From assembly GCA_031547595.1 (NCBI GenBank), contig JAVBRU010000037.1:25297-89296 (forward strand): a stretch of 64,000 bases of DNA, given 5' to 3'. Positions 41,956 to 49,643 of this stretch are shown here, piece by piece; positions within the stretch are counted from its first letter, which is position 1; the number at the start of each line of letters is the position of its first letter. Position numbers and translations under genes: made by a program. Origin of the DNA: JAVBRU01 sp031547595. GTDB lineage: Bacteria > Bacillota > Clostridia > Christensenellales > Aristaeellaceae. Below the pieces are notes generated by a model, which was not told the DNA's origin, made no database searches, and worked only from the letters and a program-made list of their open reading frames with translations.

Positions 41956-43367
41956 AGCTGCGTCACCTGGATGTTCATCAGGCGCGCCCAGGTTTTCCAG
42001 GCTTCGATATGATGGCCGTAGGTGCCATGAATGTGGTTGCAGGGGTAGGACTGTAAAAACTCATCTGCGCTTGCCTGCAATCTGGCAAAAGCTACAGGCC
42101 AGGCGGGCGTTGTTGTAGCGCCCATTTTCAGCATTTGCTCCCTGGGAAATTGCAAAAGTTCCCCTGCTGCAAGCGTCAAATGGTAGGCCCCCTGCTTGCG
42201 TGCGAGGCGGGCAAAGGTCATTTCTCCCGGCGCGGCAAAATGGTGCACGCTGGCCCCGCCTGCGGGATAATCTGCCACCTCCGGGTAGAACGTCACAAGC
42301 TTGAGGTTCTCTGACGGATCGCGGGATGCGGCGGCAAAATAGGTGGCATGGGTGCCGGAGTTTGACAGATACCAGACGCCGGCATCGGGATCATAGTGCC
42401 GCACGTCTGCAAACAACACGGGCTGGTCAAGCATCAGCTTCGCCACCTGCATTGTCAGCGCGCCGTCCATATCGGATTCAGTGGCCGCAATAACGGGTTC
42501 CTTGGGGCCATTCCAATCATACGGATCGTTTAAAAATGCTTCGGCAATATCCATTGTCACATAATGCTCTGTCAAGTCGCCATGAGCCTTGACGCCCACA
42601 AAATCCAGGCCCTTTTGCGCGATGATTGTACGCAGGCCGATGTAACTGCGTATTTGTGTTTCCAGTTTCTCAGGCGTTAAGGCTGCGCCGTCGTAGGCGA
42701 TTTGCCCAACGTTTGCTGTCAGCCAATCAAATGCCAGCTTAACTTCCGCGTTCACCGCCTGATTGCCGGCGCGGATGATATCCTCCTGTTCCATATCCTC
42801 TACGTCGATGCCAAACAGCTTTTGCCATTGGTCTCGGTTTGATACGGTGGTATACATGCCAAGGGCGCGCCCGCCAAAGCTTCCGTAGGTGGAGCCTTTC
42901 AGCCGGTTGATGGCGGAGGCGGCGCGCAGAAAACACAGCGTTTTTTGCAGCACGGAGGGATCGTTGATATCACCCCATACCCGCCCATAGGGGATGCCCA
43001 GCTGATCCAGCGCGCCTGCTGCCGCCAGCATGCCGACCATGCCGCATTTGGAGGGATGCAGGTTGCAAAACAACAGGAATGGGCCGGGCGCGATTCCGGC
43101 CGCAACGGCGGTAAACTGCGGATAGCACCAGATGGCATAGTTGAAAACAGTCACATCCACCCCGGCCTGCCGGAGGCGCTGCGCTTCCTGTTTTGCGCTT
43201 GTGTTTGAGCAGATGGGTGCGCTTCCCGCGATGACTTCAAACAGCCCTGTTGCCTCCAGCGTCGCCTGAAGGGTATGCTGGTAGCCAAGGGTCATATCCT
43301 TTGTGCTTTGATGAATGTGTTCGCGCCCGTCCGACAGGGTCAGAATGCCTACTTTAATCTTCCTCAT
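41952..43367 (-). CDS. L-fucose/L-arabinose isomerase-like protein
   Basis: 471 aa of the FucI/AraA-like aldose-ketose isomerase superfamily. Putative metal ligands are in ATESDMDGALTMQ (about residue 300) and near the C-terminus NHIHGTYGHHIEAW. Other markers are NYAIWCYPQF and GSTYGSFGGRALGMYT. It is shorter than E. coli FucI (591 aa), matching the uncharacterised clostridial branch. The start is ATG 43367 behind AGGAGG, 20 bases after the epimerase gene. Confidence 0.82.
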   Translation of the reverse strand: MRKIKVGILTLSDGREHIHQSTKDMTLGYQHTLQATLEATGLFEVIAGSAPICSNTSAKQEAQRLRQAGVDVTVFNYAIWCYPQFTAVAAGIAPGPFLLFCNLHPSKCGMVGMLAAAGALDQLGIPYGRVWGDINDPSVLQKTLCFLRAASAINRLKGSTYGSFGGRALGMYTTVSNRDQWQKLFGIDVEDMEQEDIIRAGNQAVNAEVKLAFDWLTANVGQIAYDGAALTPEKLETQIRSYIGLRTIIAQKGLDFVGVKAHGDLTEHYVTMDIAEAFLNDPYDWNGPKEPVIAATESDMDGALTMQVAKLMLDQPVLFADVRHYDPDAGVWYLSNSGTHATYFAAASRDPSENLKLVTFYPEVADYPAGGASVHHFAAPGEMTFARLARKQGAYHLTLAAGELLQFPREQMLKMGATTTPAWPVAFARLQASADEFLQSYPCNHIHGTYGHHIEAWKTWARLMNIQVTQL

Positions 43368-43387
43368 GCCTGCGTCCTCCTTTGCTT

Positions 43388-44290
43388 TCAACGCTTGAGC
43401 AGGGCGGCTTTGGCGCGGGCGCTGTCTATCACACTGCGAATGAATGTGAGCGCAAGCTGCGCGTCGCTGTCCAGCCGCGCATCCGAAGGATCCACAAGGT
43501 CACGCCAGACACGGATGTCCTTCCCCACGGTTCCGCCCATGCGTACAAAAGGTTCCATCACAATATGCCCTGTGTACCCCGCACCCACCAATGCGTCTGC
43601 TATTTCAGCCCATGGCATATGCCCGCTTCCCGGTGTTTTACGGTTCGTTTCGCCGATGTGGAAGTGGCCGATATAGCCTTTGGCATCCAGGATACTTTGG
43701 CCGATGGCATCTTCCTCGATGTTCATATGGAAGGTATCCAGCAGCAGCTTCACATGGGGACAGCCCACGCGGTTCACAAAGCGCTTCCCTTCCTCCACTG
43801 TGTTGAGCAGGTATTGCTCAAAGCGGTTTACGATTTCCAGGCAATAGGTGATGCCCAGATCCCCGGCGATTTGGCCCATCCTGCTAACGGAGGCAGCGGC
43901 CCTTTCCAGCCAAGGCGATTTGTCGGTGATCCCTTGATCGGGAATGCTGGGCCACGCCGAATAGAGAATGCCGCCCAGCACGCTGCCGCCCATTTGGGCG
44001 ATGCACTTGAGAAGCGTCTCCACATAAGCCATCCCGTTGTGCCGGATGGCGCTGTCGGGGCTGGCCAGATCGTACCGCTGCGGGAGACCGATGCAATAGG
44101 TCAGCGTGATGCCGCAGTCCCGCGCGGCGGCGGCCAGCGCGGTTCGCTGCTGCATCGTCATGTCAGGCAGCGCGCCGGCGGCAAGCTCCAGCACGTCAAA
44201 GCCAAGCGCGCTGGCCTTTTTGATATACATTAGGTAGTCCGAGTGCCACTCTTGCTCCCAATAGGCATAGTAAATCCCGATTTTGTTCAT
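43388..44290 (-). CDS. D-psicose/D-tagatose 3-epimerase-type enzyme
   Basis: 300-aa TIM-barrel ketose 3-epimerase. The four metal ligands fall at Glu152 (LEIVNRF), Asp185 (LLLDTFHMN), His211 (GHFHIGE) and Glu246 (IVMEPF), the same numbers as in the Agrobacterium D-psicose 3-epimerase. The N-terminus KIGIYYAYWEQEW and ETNRKTPGSGHMPW are also typical. It interconverts ketohexoses (for example D-psicose and D-fructose) or related ketoses without phosphate. The start is ATG 44290 behind GAGGTG. In the operon with the isomerase and kinase it suggests an aldose-ketose-epimer-phosphate route. Confidence 0.9.
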   Translation of the reverse strand: MNKIGIYYAYWEQEWHSDYLMYIKKASALGFDVLELAAGALPDMTMQQRTALAAAARDCGITLTYCIGLPQRYDLASPDSAIRHNGMAYVETLLKCIAQMGGSVLGGILYSAWPSIPDQGITDKSPWLERAAASVSRMGQIAGDLGITYCLEIVNRFEQYLLNTVEEGKRFVNRVGCPHVKLLLDTFHMNIEEDAIGQSILDAKGYIGHFHIGETNRKTPGSGHMPWAEIADALVGAGYTGHIVMEPFVRMGGTVGKDIRVWRDLVDPSDARLDSDAQLALTFIRSVIDSARAKAALLKR

Positions 44291-44298
44291 ATCGCACC

Positions 44299-45330
44299 TC
44301 AAAAAGTGATCACGGATTTGAGCCCGCCGGCTGTTGCGGCATACTCAAACGCTGCCTGAATATCTTCAAGCGCCGAACGGGTAGTAATGAGCCGGTCGAT
44401 GGGGAAGAGGCCTGAGGCAATCAATTGCAGGCATTTTCTGTACTGCGCGTGGGTGGCACGGGTGGTGCCGGTCAGCGTCAGGGCATTATAGTGTATAAGA
44501 TTAGTGTTTATAGTGACGGTTTCCTGCCCGCTGGGTAAGCCGCCAAAAAAATTAATTCGTCCAAACGGCGCCATGAGCGCCAGTGCGCCGGACTGCGCAG
44601 AGGGTGCGGGGCACGCGGTGACCAGCGCATTTACGCCGCGGCCACGGGTTTGATCCATAATATAGCCCTTCAGGTTATCTCCCGCGTAAATATCCTGGAT
44701 GCCCGTGGCCCCTTGAAGCGCGATAAGCCTGTCCTTGGAAAGATCGGTGACCATCACTTGCGCCGCGCCCGCCATGCGCGCCAGCATCGCGTGCATCGCG
44801 CCAATGGGGCCTGCGCCGATCACCAGCACGGAATCTCCGGGCCCGATCTCCAGGGATTCAAAGCCATTGTATACACAGGACAGCGGTTCGCATAGCGCAC
44901 CCGCCTCAAAGGATACGTCATCCGGAAGCTTCACGAGGTTTCCAAGCGATACACAGCCTTTGGGCAGCAGTACATATTCTGCAAAGCTTCCGGGCAGATG
45001 TATGCCAATTGCCTTTAAGTTTAGGCACATATGGGAAAGCCCCGCCACGCAAAAATCACATATGCCGCAGCCGATGTTTGGCGCAACACAAACCCTGTCT
45101 CCCGCTCGCCACGGTTCCACCCCGGTGCCAACCGTTTCAATTACACCCGCAAACTCATGACCCAGGATTTGTCCTTGCGTGCTTTTAGCACCGCTTCGCC
45201 ACATGCGCATATCGGTGCCGCATAAGGCAGCCACTTGAACCTTCAGCAGGATTTCACCCGGCCCTGGAACTGGCGTCTCTTGGGCCACAACGCGCAGCTC
45301 GGAGGGCTTTTGCAAAACAGCCGCTTTCAA
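44299..45330 (-). CDS. Zinc-dependent medium-chain dehydrogenase (sorbitol dehydrogenase-like)
   Basis: 343 aa. Catalytic zinc ligands Cys and His-Glu in AALCGTD and LGHEFAG, structural zinc cysteines in CGICDFCVAGLSHMC, NAD-binding VLVIGAGPIGAMHAMLARMA (about residues 169-188). Polyol and sugar dehydrogenases belong here. The start is ATG 45330. Four bases separate it from the Gfo/Idh gene and eight from the epimerase gene, so these are co-transcribed; it may make the ketose from a polyol. Confidence 0.9.
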   Translation of the reverse strand: MKAAVLQKPSELRVVAQETPVPGPGEILLKVQVAALCGTDMRMWRSGAKSTQGQILGHEFAGVIETVGTGVEPWRAGDRVCVAPNIGCGICDFCVAGLSHMCLNLKAIGIHLPGSFAEYVLLPKGCVSLGNLVKLPDDVSFEAGALCEPLSCVYNGFESLEIGPGDSVLVIGAGPIGAMHAMLARMAGAAQVMVTDLSKDRLIALQGATGIQDIYAGDNLKGYIMDQTRGRGVNALVTACPAPSAQSGALALMAPFGRINFFGGLPSGQETVTINTNLIHYNALTLTGTTRATHAQYRKCLQLIASGLFPIDRLITTRSALEDIQAAFEYAATAGGLKSVITF

Positions 45331-45334
45331 ACCA

Positions 45335-46357
45335 TCACATCCTTTCCGGTTGCAGCCTGACCGGCATGTGCGTTTGAATCGACCGGTTTCCGGCCTCTAC
45401 AACCTGAACTGCCGCCAGGCCGTCATGGCCGGTAGCCAGTGGACCTTCTCCCGATAAAGCACACTGAACAAAACTTTCGTCCTCCTTCAGATACGCGTCC
45501 TGAAAGAGTCTGCGCCAGGAGGAGATGAAGGGGGTGCGAGCGCCGCCTTCCCGGGTTGCAACCGTGATGAACATATCAGCCTTGCGGCCCACACTGACGC
45601 TACCCCTGGTGCCTATCACCTGCGTGCCCGCGTCATAGCCGTACTCCACGCCTTGTGCACCATCCATCAGCACCTGCGCACCGCTTTTTAACGTGCCAAG
45701 CAGGGCGACGTTATCGTAAAAATCCGGATAGCTTTCGATGGCGTCCGGGCAGCGGGCGTTGCGGCCTGTGGCAAAAACGGTATCGAAATTACTGCCTGAA
45801 AACCAGCGTATGGTATCGATATCGTGGCTGTTAACCTCGGCCAGAGGGCCGTTTGACAGGCTGAGGTCGTACATCCAGGGCTGCGGCCTGGATGGGCCGC
45901 GCGTGAAGGATTTGACCAGCACTATATCGCCGATTTCGCCTGAATCAATGACTGTCTTGGCGGCCTGGTAGCTCTCGTCATAGCGCCGCATGAAGCCCAC
46001 TTGAAAAAGCACCCGGTATTTCTCGCATGCACGGATCATTTCCCGGCATTCCGCTTCGTTCATCGCCAATGGTTTTTCGCAGAGAATATGCTTCCCGGCC
46101 TTTGCCGCCGCCAAGACCAGCTCTTTGTGGAATTTTGTCGGCGCAACGATGACTACACCGTGTATATTCTTATCATCAAAGGCCGCCTGTGCCGAAGGGT
46201 AGACTGTATCCACATGAAGCTCCCGCGCTGCGTTTTGCGCTGCCTCGCAAGAGGCATCTACGATTGCGGTCAGTTTCGCCCTCGGAACCCTGCTGCGGAA
46301 GTTTCGGGCGTGAATCATCCCGGCACGCCCTGCGCCAATCAGGCACACATGAAACAT
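45335..46357 (-). CDS. Gfo/Idh/MocA-family oxidoreductase
   Basis: 340 aa. Rossmann motif VCLIGAGRAGMIHARNF at the N-terminus, the classical E-K-P motif in HILCEKPLAMNEAE (about residues 90-103) and the second motif VNSHDIDTIRWF. Similar to myo-inositol 2-dehydrogenase and other sugar dehydrogenases. The start is ATG 46357 behind GGAAGG; a longer frame to 46516 runs into the palindromic repeat and lacks a ribosome site. First gene after the repeat that separates it from the phosphoglucose isomerase gene. Confidence 0.9.
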   Translation of the reverse strand: MFHVCLIGAGRAGMIHARNFRSRVPRAKLTAIVDASCEAAQNAARELHVDTVYPSAQAAFDDKNIHGVVIVAPTKFHKELVLAAAKAGKHILCEKPLAMNEAECREMIRACEKYRVLFQVGFMRRYDESYQAAKTVIDSGEIGDIVLVKSFTRGPSRPQPWMYDLSLSNGPLAEVNSHDIDTIRWFSGSNFDTVFATGRNARCPDAIESYPDFYDNVALLGTLKSGAQVLMDGAQGVEYGYDAGTQVIGTRGSVSVGRKADMFITVATREGGARTPFISSWRRLFQDAYLKEDESFVQCALSGEGPLATGHDGLAAVQVVEAGNRSIQTHMPVRLQPERM

Positions 46358-46381
46358 ATGCAAACCTTCCTTCCCGACATA

Positions 46382-46641
46382 TACTAATCTCAACCTAAAA
46401 TGGCTCAATCTCGCGAATCTTTTTGTCCCTCGCGTCAATTCGTCCACATAGCGGCCATAGCCCCTTCGGCCTAAAGGCCTTGCGGCTAGGCTTCGGCACT
46501 GTGGCGGCGCAAGCACCGTCCTCGCGCCTCGGTGCGCTAACGCGCACCCTTACGCGTAGCTCCACTACGCTGCGTTCCCTCATCTTAGCGAGGGGCAAAA
46601 ATCTATCGCGATCTTATCGTCATTTTAGATTGAGAATAGTA
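46382..46641 (+). repeat. Repeat family D, 260-bp palindromic element
   Basis: The left end TACTAATCTCAACCTAAAATGG is mirrored at the right end (minus strand TACTATTCTCAATCTAAAATG), with 20 of 23 bases matching. The interior is GC-rich with several hairpins (GGCCTAAAGGCC centre near 46477) and a segment CTCATCTTAGCGAGG similar to part of family A. Its right end abuts the stop codon of the cupin isomerase gene (46642-46644). Only one copy is seen here. Confidence 0.7.
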
Positions 46642-47217
46642 TTATTTCCATTGCGGATTATCGATCATTGTGGGTTTACCCTGCTTTTCCACCGCCAGGT
46701 GGCGCATGCCGAGGGATTCGATGGTGCCATAATCATGGCCGGCATCGGCCCTGAAAACAAAGAAGGTAACCAGTGGCGCAGGGCCGGTGTTGATCGAGCG
46801 GTGCGCATAGCGGGGCGGCACATACACTGCTTTTCCGGGGGTGATTTCGAATGCGTGCCAATCGCCCTCCGGGTTTTCACAAAGCATCAGGCCGTGGCCG
46901 GAAAGCCCGTAATAGACTTCTCCGGTGTCCAGAATCGTGTGAAAGTGCCCCTTGGTCATGTAATACTCGTCCCCGATCTTGCCGGGATAGACAATGCTGG
47001 TGCCAAAGGCAAGATCGCCGGCCTGCGGGGGCGCGTCCAGCTCGTAAAACTCATACACCACGGGATCCCCGGCACGCAGCGCTTTTGCGTAATCTTCTTC
47101 GGAGGCGAACATGCCTTTCATATTCGATAAATGCCGCTTCGAGGAAGCCGCTTCGGTGCAAAGCCCGTCGATCGGTGAAAAGCCGAGCGTAAAACCGTGC
47201 TCGAAATCAAGTTGCAT
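46642..47217 (-). CDS. Cupin-type phosphoglucose isomerase
   Basis: 191-aa cupin of the archaeal-type glucose-6-phosphate isomerase family (PF06560). Metal ligands His91 and His93 (TKGHFH), Glu100 (DTGEVYYG) and His139 (RYAHRSINTG) sit three residues later than in the Pyrococcus enzyme. It interconverts glucose 6-phosphate and fructose 6-phosphate, or possibly another sugar phosphate. The start is ATG 47217 behind GGAAGGGTGG. It heads the minus-strand operon, behind a strong promoter. Confidence 0.9.
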   Translation of the reverse strand: MQLDFEHGFTLGFSPIDGLCTEAASSKRHLSNMKGMFASEEDYAKALRAGDPVVYEFYELDAPPQAGDLAFGTSIVYPGKIGDEYYMTKGHFHTILDTGEVYYGLSGHGLMLCENPEGDWHAFEITPGKAVYVPPRYAHRSINTGPAPLVTFFVFRADAGHDYGTIESLGMRHLAVEKQGKPTMIDNPQWK

Positions 47218-47254
47218 CGTACCACCCTTCCTTCGCTGTGTGATTTGCAATTAT

Positions 47255-47283
47255 AGTATACTGTTGATTATTGTTGTTGTCAA
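47255..47283 (-). promoter_or_regulatory. Promoter of the cupin isomerase (rare-sugar) operon
   Basis: On the minus strand TTGACA (47283-47278), 17 bases, TATACT (47260-47255), 37 bases before the start codon. Between it and the divergent promoter (47422) the DNA is AT-rich with two TATAGCCC units (about 47373 and 47405) and no gene. Confidence 0.75.
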
Positions 47284-47421
47284 GCGTTTGATGACTAATA
47301 ATTTTGATTGCAGATCCATTTTAGGAAAGGGCGCATGCGACCACATACCATGTAACATGCGAAAAATGGTCAATATAGCCCCATAAAGTAAATAAAAGTG
47401 CGTATATAGCCCAAAATACGC

Positions 47422-47450
47422 TTGACAAACGAAAAAGAAATGTTTATAAT
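47422..47450 (+). promoter_or_regulatory. Consensus promoter of the DUF6259-like gene and importer 3
   Basis: TTGACA (47422-47427), 17 bases, TATAAT (47445-47450): perfect consensus, 70 bases before ATG 47520. Confidence 0.8.
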
Positions 47451-47495
47451 CAAAAACGAAAACGACAATTAAAGAAATCAATCAATAGAAAACGA
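47451..47495 (+). promoter_or_regulatory. Possible operator: repeated GAAAACGA
   Basis: GAAAACGA occurs at 47458-47465 and 47488-47495, 30 bases apart (three helical turns), just downstream of the -10 box; CAAAAACGAA at 47451 is a related unit. The position fits a repressor site. Which regulator binds is unknown. Confidence 0.45.
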
Positions 47496-47519
47496 TTAAA
47501 ATGAAAAGAGGCGCATAAC

Positions 47520-49592
47520 ATGCCAACCGTACTTCGCAGCAACACGATCAGCCTTGAAGTAAGCGAAATCAACGGCTCTCTTTTGCGTTTTTCCTCGCTT
47601 GCAACCGGCTGGGTGATCCAGCAGCACGATGGAACCAGCCTGTTTAACTTCTGCATCCCTGTGGAGGGCGATGCCAACAACCGCGTATATGGAAACGATC
47701 AGCCCCCGCCCCATCTGGAACAGATGGACGGGGGGGTGAAGCTTACATGGGAGCGCCTGAGGGACGAGCGAGGGGAAACGCTTGATATTTCGTTTACTGC
47801 GTTTATTCATCTAATGGATGGCCTGCGTTTTGAAGGCCGGATTGTCAATCACAGCCCTTTTCTGATCGAGCATATCGCTTATCCTTGTATGGGGGGCATT
47901 CGTCCGCACCATCCCTCGCAAGAGATGAACCTGCTTTCCTGGGGCTATGCCGGGGCGCGCCAGGCGCAGATCTACCCGCAGTTTGCGGGCGAGTATGGCT
48001 ACTGGGCGAGCGAGTTTCCCTACAAGCGGATCGGGGTGCCCAACTCCGGCTTCGCACTCATCCAAACAGAGAAACAGGGCTTATATATCGGCTGCCATAC
48101 CACCCGCCTTGATTACCGCCTGGAGCATTTTTTTGAGTTGAAGCCGGCCATTGCCGATTCTTTGACCTTCACATCGGTCTATCCCGGCAGCACGCCGCAG
48201 GGGATTGCGCCGCGCGTGGAGATGGCGCCTGTCCATATGCCATTTTTGCAGCCGGGGCAATCGCTTGCGCTGTTGCCGGTTACGTATGCGCCTTATCAAG
48301 GGCAGTGGGAGCATGGGCTTGAGCGGTATAAGGCCTGGCGTGAGACCCGAGGTACGCAGCCGTGCGCGCCCTCCTGGCTCAACCAGGTGCACAGCTGGTA
48401 TCAGGTGCAGCTGAACTCTTATGGGGATGGTCTGCGCTATCAATACAAGGATTTGATTGGCATCGCAAAAACACTGAAAGCCCACGGTATCGGTGCGATT
48501 CAGGTGACTGGCTGGACACTGGACGGGCAAGACGGCCAAACCCCTGTGCATGAGGTCGACCCGCGCCTGGGCACTTATGATGAGCTGAAGGCGGTCATTG
48601 GCCAAATCGAAGCGATGGGCATTCGAGTGATCTTATATTGTAAGTTTGTTTTTGCGGATACGCGGACGGAATGGTTCCGCACCGAGCTGAAGGATTACGC
48701 CAGCCGCGATATATATGGCGATATCCATACCTTCCCGGGCTACGCCTACGAGCGCCCCAGCATTTTTGCGGGGATTAACACGCACCGCCTGGCCATTATG
48801 TGCCCGAACCATTCGAAATGGCGCGAGGTATGCGCAAAACAACTGCGTATTTGCATTGATCTTGGCGCGTCTGGCGTGCTGTTTGACGAGACCCATGAGT
48901 ATGGCAACATGATGTATTGCTTTGATCCTTCTCATGGCCATGCTGTGCCGGGATATGCACATGATGGCAGCAAGCTGCTTGCCCATGCACTGAAACAGGA
49001 ATGCCTGGCGGCTGGCCGGCCTGATTTTCTGCTGGCCGGGGAAGCGATTTACGATTTGTTTTACGAGGACTATCCACTGTCTTACTTCCGGATGGGTGCG
49101 CGGCACGCGCCCGTGCAGCGCTGCATTGATGCAAGCTATGCGAATCTTGTGGGCGTCTGGGGCTATGACGATCGCAACGCGCTCAACCTCTGCCTCTTGA
49201 ACCGCTATATCATCAGCTATGAGACGCGGAATTTCAGGGGCCTGCCGGACGAGTTTCCCCTGACCCTTGAATATGGAAAAAGCATAGACCGCCTCAGGGA
49301 AAGGTATCAGGAGCGGCTTTGGGATGTTGAAATGCTGCCGCAAGATACTGTGGCACTCTCTGCGCAGCCTGGTGCGCATATCGCCTATACGGTGTATCAA
49401 AACAAGCAAAGCGGGCTCAAAACACTGATGATTGCAAATCTTTCGGATAGGATGGAGGAGGTGAATGTCGAGCTGCCCGGGGGCAGGGAGTGGCAGTTGG
49501 TCTCGCCTGAAAGGCCGGAGCCTGCCGCTACGGACAGCCTGTTGTCGATTCCTGCCCGCTGTGCTTTCGTATTGCTGGAAAATGAATCCTGA
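47520..49592 (+). CDS. Putative glycoside hydrolase, DUF6259-like
   Basis: 690 aa. An N-terminal beta-sandwich (residues 1-230) is followed by a TIM-barrel-like region with HSWYQVQLNSYGDGLRYQYK, IQVTGWTLDGQDG, GVLFDETHEYGNMMY and DFLLAGEAIYD, then a small C-terminal beta domain. The acidic residues in LFDETHE and LAGEAI are candidate catalytic residues of a GH36-like clan, but this is inference; I recognise the protein only as similar to DUF6259 proteins. No signal peptide. The start is ATG 47520 behind AAAAGAGGCG. It leads the operon of importer 3, so it probably acts on that importer's sugar. Confidence 0.7.
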   Translation: MPTVLRSNTISLEVSEINGSLLRFSSLATGWVIQQHDGTSLFNFCIPVEGDANNRVYGNDQPPPHLEQMDGGVKLTWERLRDERGETLDISFTAFIHLMDGLRFEGRIVNHSPFLIEHIAYPCMGGIRPHHPSQEMNLLSWGYAGARQAQIYPQFAGEYGYWASEFPYKRIGVPNSGFALIQTEKQGLYIGCHTTRLDYRLEHFFELKPAIADSLTFTSVYPGSTPQGIAPRVEMAPVHMPFLQPGQSLALLPVTYAPYQGQWEHGLERYKAWRETRGTQPCAPSWLNQVHSWYQVQLNSYGDGLRYQYKDLIGIAKTLKAHGIGAIQVTGWTLDGQDGQTPVHEVDPRLGTYDELKAVIGQIEAMGIRVILYCKFVFADTRTEWFRTELKDYASRDIYGDIHTFPGYAYERPSIFAGINTHRLAIMCPNHSKWREVCAKQLRICIDLGASGVLFDETHEYGNMMYCFDPSHGHAVPGYAHDGSKLLAHALKQECLAAGRPDFLLAGEAIYDLFYEDYPLSYFRMGARHAPVQRCIDASYANLVGVWGYDDRNALNLCLLNRYIISYETRNFRGLPDEFPLTLEYGKSIDRLRERYQERLWDVEMLPQDTVALSAQPGAHIAYTVYQNKQSGLKTLMIANLSDRMEEVNVELPGGREWQLVSPERPEPAATDSLLSIPARCAFVLLENES

Positions 49593-49643
49593 ATCATGGA
49601 CCTGAGGGTCTTTTGAAAACACCCAATATGAGGAGGAATGGAA

